This document shows, one piece after another, positions 56,246-64,000 of a DNA stretch of 64,000 bases. The notes below the pieces were generated by a model. It was not told where the DNA came from, made no database searches, and saw nothing but the letters and a program-made list of their open reading frames with translations. The DNA lies in the NCBI GenBank assembly GCA_019055375.1, contig JAHQIW010006935.1, positions 1 through 64,000 of the forward strand. Direction: 5' to 3'. This DNA is from Parelaphostrongylus tenuis. Taxonomy: Eukaryota; Nematoda; Chromadorea; Rhabditida; Metastrongylidae. Every line of letters starts with the position of its first letter. Position 1 is the stretch's first letter. A program made the translations under genes and the position numbers.

Positions 56246-56491
56246 ACTCTCGGCGTTAATCAATCCTGAGGATGCCATGCATTCGACTTAATATATCTTT
56301 GAGGTGTTGATACATAGTTACTACGCGTGGCCTCCGCTGAACCGAGTCAGTGCTGCTTATCCTCCCAGACAAGTCTGAGACTGTCTGGACCATTTACCGA
56401 CCCCGTAGGGATGGATGGCTTGGTAGCCTGAGCGCGAGATCGAACGTGCCTCGTGTGACGCAGGGCCTCTACCACTGCGCCACATGCGCCT
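56246..56491 (-). mobile_element. tRNA-derived SINE, family A (inserted in the large fold-back)
   Basis: Minus strand head at 56491 ('aggcgcatgtggcgcagtgg'), box B 'cgttcgatct', body with 'cagacttgtctggg' and 'gactcggt', 3' end 'gattaacgccgagag'. The head abuts an AT-rich microsatellite (56490-56525). It is absent from the matching arm positions, so it post-dates the element. Confidence 0.75.
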
Positions 56492-57865
56492 GTATTATAT
56501 ATATTTTATATATGTATATATTCCCTTCCGTACAGCGCCATTTCGACTGACGGGCGGCTAGGACGGCTATGAAGAGAGGTTGCCAGCGTCCTCTCTAGAC
56601 TAATGTGATGGTTCCCTAATGAATTTCATATTTTCTTCGTCATCAGATAGGATTAATGTGTTCAAGAAATGGTCAAGTATGATAGAACAGACCTCATCGA
56701 GATAATTTTTATTAGAAAAAAAACGTAATTGCTCCATTTTTGATTCCACACTTCAAAGAGGAATACATCAAGTTTTCACGCGAAAGTCAATATTTAGAAC
56801 CTTTATTGAACATTTCTATGATATTTCACTCATAATTGACACACATGATCATCTTATATTCAGTCAATATTGATGTACATAGAATTCACCACACTGGGAG
56901 AAATTTGGATAACAATGCATAGTTTGCCAAAAATAGTGCCGCTTATTGCGTGAAAATCCGACTACATCGATAATTTCCAATACTTTTTTAGTTATCAGTG
57001 CACTCCAGATATCCATTTCTCATATCAATGCGTAATTTTGTTCGAATTCTTCATTCATAGCTATGGTATACGGTGAAAATGTAGAGATATATCAGTTCCG
57101 ATTCTTTCCGATTATGAGGAAATGAATGAAAAACCGACCTCATTCGCTGGAGAGAAATTTTTCATAGGAGTGTTAGTGACCACTCGCAAGCTGAGATCTT
57201 GAGGCTGCCGCCCCACGTCGCCGCTTTTTCAAAACATCCATTTATAACTTTGTAGCACTCAGATCAAAAATTATGTTTCACACTCGTCTTTTGCTTTCAT
57301 TTTTACCACGCGTATGATTCGCTGTACGCCAAGAGCATATCATTGCGCAGAGGAATTTTGGTAGTGCCTTACACAGTCGTTTTAGCTGGAGTATTTTCGG
57401 AGCGGAGAAAAAATTGAAAAAACTCCCAACTGAATAGCAAAATAGTGATCGTCCCGCCTCGCCTCGTCCTTGTCACGCCCCTGACACGGCCATTGTCCTT
57501 GTCGAATAGCCTGTAAATAACGTTACCAAAAATGTAAGACTCGATCTCATTTTCCCTAGTAAGCCGTATTTCCAAAAAATAAGCACATAGCTAGATTCAT
57601 AAACATTACGCTATCAAGTAATTACTAATAGTCTATAGAAAGAGCTCTGTCCGGCCAGGTTCAAAGGCACAAACAAAAGACTAAGGGAGATCGAAATATT
57701 AAAGAGCTTTTTACAAAGCGAAGACATTTTTGAGTTTTCTTGAAGCTTGCGCTATATCTTCCGTTTTAAGTGTTTTCTTAAGACCGGAGCTCAAATTCAA
57801 TATGCCTGATAATTGTTATTGAGCCACGCATGTCAGTGGTCTGTTCAAATGGGCTGACTTATAGA

Positions 57866-57908
57866 GCCCAATGCACGTTTTTCGATCTTGCGATCTCGTC
57901 AGTCGGGC
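57866..57908 (-). ncRNA. Hammerhead ribozyme motif (copy H4)
   Basis: Minus strand: GCCCGA, intact CTGACGA, perfect stem II GATC/GATC with loop GCAA, GAAAAACGTGCA (stem III C15.2 and U16.1 positions altered), then TTGGGC. Core and stem II are perfect; the stem III/cleavage side is damaged. Confidence 0.55.
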
Positions 57909-58221
57909 AGTTGTCCCTTCGTCTTTTTTGCCAATCCTGTGAGGGGGCTCCAATCCCCACACTAAGAGTTAGCGACGACGAACATTTCACACTCGATGTT
58001 TACTGAAATTCACCACCGAACACAGACTGTTGCACACTGGATTGCTCTTGGCTAGTATATTCAATTTATCATATCTTTCTTTTAGTCGAGTCTAGTGCAC
58101 AACACTCTGTGTTCAGTGGTGATTTCACTGGACATAGAGTGTAAAATGTTCGTCGTCGCTAACTCTAAGTATGGGGACTGGAGCACCCATACAGGATTGG
58201 CAAAAAGGCGAAAGGGTAACT

Positions 58222-58264
58222 GCCCGACTGACGAGATCGCAAAATCGAAACACGTGTATCGGGC
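58222..58264 (+). ncRNA. Hammerhead ribozyme motif (copy H5, best preserved)
   Basis: Stem I GCCCGA (58222-58227) pairs 6 of 6 with TCGGGC (58259-58264). Core CTGACGA (58228-58234). Stem II GATC (58235-58238), loop GCAA, AATC (58243-58246), three of four pairs with the conserved closing G-C intact. GAA plus A15.1. Stem III AC/GT with loop ACGT. Cleavage predicted after A58258 (GTA). All invariant residues are present. It is a minimal type-I-like hammerhead with short stem III, the form found in Penelope-like elements, which tends to work as dimers. Confidence 0.75.
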
Positions 58265-58570
58265 TCTATAACTCAGGCCATTTAACAGGCCATAGAGATG
58301 CGTGGCTCAAAAATTATTATCAGACTTGTGCTATAGTATGAGCACTAGCACTCTGAGGAAGGAGTTCTCTCCAACGAAATATAAACATAGGAGAAAAAAC
58401 ACGTGATTTTATGGCACAGATTTGATTTTGTATGTTAGAGCGTTACATAAAGTATTTTGAAAAACCGACGACGTGGGATGTGGCTCTCAGTTCTCAGCTT
58501 TCAAACATGGTTACTAAGATGTCTGTAGGAAGTTCTTCTCTCAGCGAATGAGTTTGATTTTTTATTGTTC

Positions 58571-59137
58571 GATTCTAATCAGAAGAGCCTCTACTGAAAT
58601 TACCATGTGTTAAGTGATCAATAATCTAAAAAGACTCAGTGATATGAATTTTTCAGATCATCGTTCCCTTCCTCGGTTCAAAAAGCGAGAGAATCGCCTG
58701 CAAAAAGTCCAAAGAGAGCAAAAAATGGTTTTGAAGAGTTATAAAAAGCGTGGTCATGTACTATTTGTGGCAGATACTATGTTTTATTAAGAAGCACCGC
58801 TCAATTGAGTCATGCAATTTTTGTTACACGTCGAAAAACTACTAATTTTGAAGCCCCAAATTTCCCTTTACTATTTGATTGGATAAATTTGCTTCAATAG
58901 CATCATCATATTCTATATAGATAGCGGCAGATCGTCTTTAACACTGTCCATCTTTAAGAACCCAAGCTCTTCGCGAGATTATCAAAGCTGAATTAGAAGT
59001 GCACTGAAGGTCAATGATTCGTTGGTCAACTAATGTGGAGGGAGTTTTCTGTGGCCTCGTACTGCAATTTTTAATCGTGCAACACTACTCAAATTTCGTT
59101 GTTTCTTTACTTTTTGGACAGCAGAATGTGATTTTTA
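58571..59137. other. Spacer between the large element and the mariner relic
   Basis: No supported feature. Confidence 0.35.
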
Positions 59138-59697
59138 GGTTGGTGAAAAAGTTCTGAGAAAATGTTTGTAACTTTTTTAGGTGTTCGGCCATTTTTTGTG
59201 TTTTTAACCTAATCTGAAATCCCGTCTTCTCCTGCATTGATTGGTACATAATTTATCTAATTATTTCAAAATGGAGTTGACTAGCGAGCAAATCAGGTTG
59301 TTGATGATGCACGAATGCCTGTTGGGTTCAAATGCAACGGTGGAAAGTGAACGCATCAATGTGACTTAAGGCGAAGACACATTTGCAAAAGTACGGTGTT
59401 CAGGTGGTTCAAAAAGTTTGTCGAAGGTGAAGAAGGTTAGAAAGATCAGCCATGTTCAGGTCGTCCACATTTAAGCGTTCACTTGCCACCGTTGCATTTG
59501 AACCCAACAGCCATTCGTGCATCATCAACAAACTAATTTGTTTGCTGGTTAACTCCTTCTTGAAAAAGGTAAATAAATTATATACCAGTCAACGCGGAAG
59601 AAAGTGGGCTTTCAAATGAGCCCAAAGACGCAAAAGATGGCCGACACTCAAAAAGTTACAAGCATTTTCTCAAAACTTTTACGCACACCTATTAAAA
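59138..59697 (+). mobile_element. Mariner-derived fold-back MITE
   Basis: TIRs: 'ggttggtgaaaaagttctga' (59140) against 'ctcaaaacttttacgcacac' (59669-59688). A mariner transposase N-terminus is readable on + from 59271: MELTSEQIRLLMMHECLLG, SNATVESERINVT, stop, then CSGRPHL. The same N-terminal DNA recurs inverted at 59490-59560 ('cgttgcatttgaacccaaca', 'cattcgtgcatcatcaacaa'). So the element is a fold-back of the 5' half of a mariner. The catalytic domain is missing. Confidence 0.75.
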
Positions 59698-59699
59698 AA

Positions 59700-60450
59700 C
59701 ATAGGCGTGTTGTGCATGGTAGGAAAGGAGAATGTGCTGCTTTGATGATGAAGAAGCGCACAGCACCCGGACAGCATGAAATTATGTTTGAACACCGGCA
59801 CATGAGCTCAGTTTTTTACATATCCATTGGATCATTAGCTTAAATTTCAACAAAATCATTATAAGTGATGTTTCAAATTCATTCTTTCTATTGTTTTTCT
59901 TCAATTTTCACTTGCACAACCCTCAGAGAATTAACAGAACACTGAGTGTACGTGAGTCATGTAATCAAACATGTTTTAAAAAGAGCTCTGCACAAGGGAT
60001 GGTGTTTACATGACTAGAAATTAATTGCCCTTTTGTATTCATTGACTTGAAAAGTCTTGTACTCAGTGCGGACACAAGGGGTTTGACCTGCTTTTTTACG
60101 CTGTTCATATCATCTTCAAAAAAAAAAGTCTTCGCAGGTGATTTTTCTTGTTGGAATTACTCGCCAAATCTCAACAAGTACGCGCAAAATGTTTATTTCC
60201 ATGATCGGTGACATTATTCAACTTTGATTGAACGCAAAGAAGATATGTCGTTATCTTAATGGCATTTTGAACGGGGAAGTTTAGTGTATACGACCGCTCG
60301 TGCTAGGTTGTGACTATAATAAGGTACTCGTGATACATAATAACTCAGCGATGCGATATACGTCAAACAAGCAAGGAAATGAAATGATCGTAAACAAGTG
60401 AATATAAGAATAGCTCACCGAAATCAGGGTTGTTCATTCATTGTTCACAG
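59700..60450. promoter_or_regulatory. 5' flank of the SH2-kinase-like gene
   Basis: About 750 bp between the mariner relic and the SH2 exon. No exon or repeat is recognised; presumably it contains the promoter or an outron. The acceptor at 60441-60450 (cattgttcacag) could be cis or trans. Confidence 0.25.
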
Positions 60451-60536
60451 CTCATTCGAGAAGGCGAGTCGACATGGACAAGCAGCTCATATGCGAACAT
60501 CGGTATCATGGCCTGCTCCCACGTGAGGACATTAAG
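60451..60536 (+). CDS. First coding exon of an SH2-domain (Fer/Fes-like) tyrosine kinase, partial
   Basis: After acceptor ttgttcacag, a 23 nt leader precedes ATG at 60474. Twenty-one codons follow to donor gtgcgt (phase 0). The peptide MDKQLICEHRYHGLLPREDIK contains (W/Y)YHGxLPREDI, the opening strand of the SH2 domain in the Fer/Fes-like non-receptor tyrosine kinases that nematodes have in large numbers. These are typically short proteins with SH2 then kinase and almost no N-terminal extension, which fits a start only about 10 residues ahead of the motif. The rest of SH2 (FLVR) and the kinase domain are not found in the remaining 3.4 kb. They should lie beyond the window, or this is an orphaned exon. 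Confidence 0.6.
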
Positions 60537-61450
60537 GTGCGTCAATTTCTTACGTGACCTGAGCTGGGGTAATAGGTGCGTCGCAATATTAAATATTAGA
60601 TTTAGCAGTATTAAATATCATTGATATTAGCTAGATTGCGGCAATAAGGCGATACAGGAAGGTCGGAAGAATACGATTGCCACCTTGCCCTCCTTTCCGT
60701 TCCTCTTTTCATGAACTGTTCGTTTGTTAAAGGCGTGCGATGTAAAAGATAGACGAGAAGAAATGCAGTTTTGTACAGATCAGTAGTTGACTGGAGATAA
60801 ATTTTATTAAGCGACTGTCCATTAACTTTGCTCAGGTGTCGTCTTCGAAGATTCGTCTTTATCAAATACTTGTAATGTGCCAGAAAGTTGAACTTCCATT
60901 TGGCACATATATTTTTGAAATCGCCGTTATCACTGAGATTATATAGCACCGCATGTATTACAGATCAAGCACTTTGTCATCTCTGTGCTACAATCCGGAA
61001 AAGTTATCATTAGAAATTTGGCATTCAAATCGGTTAGCTCCTTGACTGAGTACCAACTAAACATTAAGGAGTCTATAATGAAGGTGAGCTGCGATTGAAC
61101 GCAAAACCCAGGCGTTCTTTTACATTTTCGGATGTTAGACGTCCTATTCTATATCAAAGGAGGATTATGAAATTATTTGCCGAGAGTAATCCATTTGCAC
61201 TCATTGACACTTTCTTTCTAAAACCGATAATTTCGGTTCATCGATCCCAAGAAAATTGTCTTTGTGTAGAAGATGGGAGAATTCCCTTAGGTTAACTGAT
61301 TGAAAGTCTATTGCTTGTCCAGCATGACGAATCAATGATTTGAGGCGAATATATTACGGACATTTCTATCATTTTTCAAGCAAAAAAAATCAGTACTGCT
61401 ATGTGCAGAAATTTCTGAGCCTTCTTTTGATACCAAACTTGATTACATTT
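60537..61450 (+). other. Putative first intron of the SH2-kinase-like gene
   Basis: No second SH2 exon found. Short open frames on both strands (up to 112 codons on minus, 60611-60949) show no recognisable domain. Confidence 0.35.
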
Positions 61451-61454
61451 GGCA

Positions 61455-61640
61455 AATCATGGTCGCTAAACGAAGCCTATCGCAAATGCTGGTTTACGAG
61501 TACGAATTGGAACGCAATGCACAGAGCGCCTTTGCGACAGTCAACCGTGCGAGGGCTCAGGGATATGTGTTCAGTCGAACGAACAGCGTCTCGGTTCTTT
61601 GCTGAGCTTCGCTCCGGCAACATCTTAAAGGACTAGCTTG
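61455..61640 (+). pseudogene. Frameshifted mariner transposase fragment (helix-turn-helix region)
   Basis: One frame reads MLVYEYELERNAQSAFATVN then RARAQGYVFSRTN. After a frameshift near 61575 the next frame continues ERTASRFFAELRSGN then ILKD. Together these follow the mariner N-terminal order (YE-x-LG-NA-x-A...RT-x-RRFF-x-RSGN). About 60 residues; no catalytic residues remain. It is a different lineage from the relic at 59138. Confidence 0.6.
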
Positions 61641-62599
61641 AAGGACCAGCTAAAAGCAAGCTATTGCATAGAACTTTCTCCTAACGTTCACCGGGATATC
61701 CAGACCGACATCAAGGTTTTTGCTTCGCTCTTCAATGTATTCCTTTTAGATTGCGGTGTCTTCAAACGAAATTAATTGAGGAGAAAATTTATAATGTTAC
61801 TCGCTGTTTAGTACTTATAATCGTTGTCGAGAAAACGATAAGACATGTTAATGTAGTTTTGATAACATACGGTGTTTGACATCTCTTTCTCATAGCTTTA
61901 GAAACACTCTCTTTTTGTCTTTATTACCTACTTTGTTGATCAATTATGAGACATCTTGATCGTCACAGGTTCACTGCTGGTCGGAAAATCCGATTGACCG
62001 ATATAGGATGTCGGAACTTCTAAGACATCTACAAAGAACTCTACAAATACGCAAGCCAAAGTTCGAAGAGAAATCAGGCAAACGCGACTGACACCCAACT
62101 GAATTACACAGTCATATAAGAGAAGTGCGGGATTCTAATCAAAGATTTCGAATATTTAATATATTCAAGCTGAGAACTGAAATAAAATGTTAGAAGATAT
62201 CGCAGTTCATCAATATCAGCACATCATGAGTTCCCATAATGATATTCTACGTAGAAATTGTTTTTCAAGGACAGAACAATAAAAGTTGAGTTTTAGTGAG
62301 CTGTCGATGTTGCTGTTGTTCCAAAGTTTTCATGAACATAAGCTACGCTTTTATATATTCACTAAGCACTAAAAAACTGCGTCTTTGAGAGGACAGATCT
62401 TAGAATTGTTATGAAAAAATAAAACTTTTATCTAATGATTTCTTCTAATCAAATGTGTAACTTGGCCAAATAAGAGTGGATTTGAAATTTCAATGAGAAG
62501 CCGGGCTATAGAAGCAATGATGGATCAGATTAAGTCGTGTACCATGTAATGGCTACGAATTTGAACTATTTGCCTTCCGACTTGTCATATGTTATCTCC
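61641..62599. other. Spacer, no supported feature
   Basis: Possibly contains more decayed mariner sequence near 61950-62090, which I could not align. Confidence 0.3.
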
Positions 62600-62669
62600 T
62601 CAATAGCGAAACATAGTATATAAAGTGGTATATATGGTATAAAAAATATAGTATATATAGTATAGCATT

Positions 62670-62910
62670 TGTCGAGCAGTTAGAATGTCACAGTATCCAG
62701 CCATTTTTGAGGCTTTGTTACGGCACTGGTGTACATACGTTTTGACGATCTCGCTCGCCTCGTCAATACCACACGCCCCATTAGCCACCATACACAGTAT
62801 TCTGAAACCGTCGAAATAAAGGGCATTGAGTGCATCATAGATGGCACCCATGCACCCTAGACTGTGAAATAGTCCTAGACAAGATCTCACTTTGCGAGGT
62901 CTTATCATTC
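62670..62910 (-). other. Coding-like block, minus strand, unrecognised
   Basis: A 102-codon frame (62600-62908) includes VRSCLGLFHSLGCMGAIYDA, LNALYFDGFRILCMVANGAC and EIVKTYVHQCRNKASKMAGY. It is Cys-rich with balanced codon use over about 80 codons, higher in G+C than its flanks. No acceptor or donor pair is obvious, and the 3' end runs into a TATA repeat (62600-62665). It could be an exon or a relic; no family recognised. Confidence 0.3.
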
Positions 62911-64000
62911 TTCGCCTTACTCTTGCTAGTATGTTGGCCAGTGGGGTGTATGGTACTGACAGACGAATGAGATCGCCGAAATGTATGCATACCGCTGGTG
63001 TAAGAAAATATCGAAAGCTGCTAAATCATCCTCTATGAATATATGAAAAATTAAAAAACGGACTTTTAAAAAATAGTATAAATAAACAGTTCATACAGCA
63101 TTACATTGGGCATATAATGCGCGACCGATTGTCATGAGAGAACAGCCATTGACATCGTACAATGAGCCTGATTTTTCAGTAGAAGCAAAGCGAGAGCTAT
63201 CAAAAAGCGGCGGAAGTGCTTTGTGAATATCTATAGCACCGAGAAGACAGAAATTGCCAGCAAAGTACTAATTCAAGTGAATTGTAGTCAAACCTTTTGC
63301 TTGCTGGAAAAAGCTTTTCTCCAAAATTCGGGCAATCATTCAATAGCTCACATCTCGTTAATTTCAACACAGAATTCTGTCTTGAAAAGACCTTTGCTTT
63401 TTCCTGTTTTTGGTAATCCTTAGACTACGTTGATTTTTTTAAAAGGGCTTTGTAAGGAATTGGGATCAAGAATAATATTACGTTTCGTCTTCGAAGATTT
63501 TTCCTGCACATATGAGAGATACATGCATCAAAAGCATATGAGCGTAAAAAGTCTCGCCATGTGAGAATGTAAAGAAATCTGAAGACTCTTTTTTTTCGCA
63601 AGAGTGAGGAAAATGTTGAATACGTAGCGAAGATAGCGCTCTCTCCAACCGCAGCGTTTTCAATTACCACGTCAAAAAAGTTCGATTTAAAGCATTTTTA
63701 GGAATTCTTTCTACAATCCAAGACATTTTTAAATATCATACACTTGTAGAAAAAGCTTTGCTCTATCGTTCTGTAGTTATCAACCCTTTACTTCACTTCA
63801 TTATGACAAATATAATTCACTTCATGATGACCCTCATGAAATTTAAGTAAAGGGCTAATTACGCCGAGTGCGTAACGAAAACTTCCTTCGCTTTTACAGA
63901 GCGCAAGAGAGACTTTATCGATTTTCAAATCTAGTTTTAAAACAATAAAATTCATGCTGAAAATAGATCCTGGAGTTATGAAGAAAATTTGGCAAAAATG
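62911..64000. other. AT-rich end of the window
   Basis: Contains segments resembling the 53.3-54.2 kb repeat-like sequence ('gctggaaaaagcttttctcc', 'cttgaaaagacctttgcttt'). No exon recognised. Confidence 0.3.

Larger units (their letters stand above)
54285..58570. mobile_element. Large nested inverted-repeat element with four hammerhead motifs
   Basis: The left arm (54285-55606) is the reverse complement of the right arm (57242-58570). The outer end 'tctcattcgcttgaggaaga' faces 'ctcagcgaatgagtttgatt'. The inner end 'aagacgagtgtgaaacatga' faces 'atgtttcacactcgtctttt'. Each arm contains a shorter palindrome (54540-55050 and 57810-58325) with the TIR of the 1640-1875 element. The outer-end sequence is repeated once more in direct orientation inside (57120-57240). 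The 1.5 kb centre has no recognisable enzyme and carries a SINE insertion (56246-56491). Open frames in the arms are not genes. Confidence 0.8.

Overview
This is a nematode-like nuclear window. It is AT-rich, with short exons, GT..AG introns from about 90 bp to several kb, TTTTCAG/TTTCAG-type acceptors and microsatellites. It is crowded with tRNA-derived SINEs, mariner relics and fold-back elements. The mariner N-terminal helix-turn-helix remnants, the SINE load and the long introns suggest a strongylid or hookworm-like parasite rather than Caenorhabditis. That assignment is inference.

One gene can be assembled with confidence: a 13-exon gene on the + strand, 20670-41812. Exon phases agree at every junction except exon 6/7, which has two possible joins. 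The ~448-residue product matches the nuclear cap-binding subunit NCBP3: an atypical RRM, acidic 'GEL/DGEEEEGQ' tracts, a 'RFMIVKFAT' core and an acidic tail. A second gene begins at 60451-60536 (+). Its first coding exon carries the start of an SH2 domain (YHGLLPRED), typical of the nematode Fer/Fes-like SH2 tyrosine kinases, and the rest lies past the window. Isolated exon-like blocks at 5750-5814 (+) and 34620-34704 (-), and coding-like blocks near 13.1, 31.6, 34.97, 35.35 and 62.7 kb, cannot be assigned.

Layout. 1-11 kb is repeat-rich: a ~150 bp tandem family, SINEs, several fold-back elements and microsatellites. 11-20.6 kb is mostly quiet sequence. 20.67-41.81 kb is the NCBP3-like gene with two large introns. 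41.84-42.95 kb is a 1.1 kb near-perfect palindrome only ~30 bp past the stop codon. 43-50 kb is intergenic sequence with SINEs and a mariner MITE. 51-53.2 kb holds SINEs next to (TA)n and a ~330 bp repeat family in inverted order. 54.2-58.6 kb is a large nested inverted-repeat element. 59-64 kb has mariner relics and the SH2 exon.

The most interesting signal is a set of self-cleaving hammerhead-ribozyme motifs inside the fold-back elements. Five copies of a ~43-nt motif lie at 1761, 54591(-), 54945, 57866(-) and 58222. They have a CUGACGA core, a 4-bp stem II with a GCAA loop, GAAA, a 2-bp stem III, and a 6-bp stem I in the best copy. More diverged cores with the same architecture lie at 3160-3194(-) and 5372-5402(-). 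The motifs sit in opposite orientation in the two arms of palindromic elements. This fits elements derived from Penelope-like or other hammerhead-bearing retroelements, arranged here as foldback MITEs.
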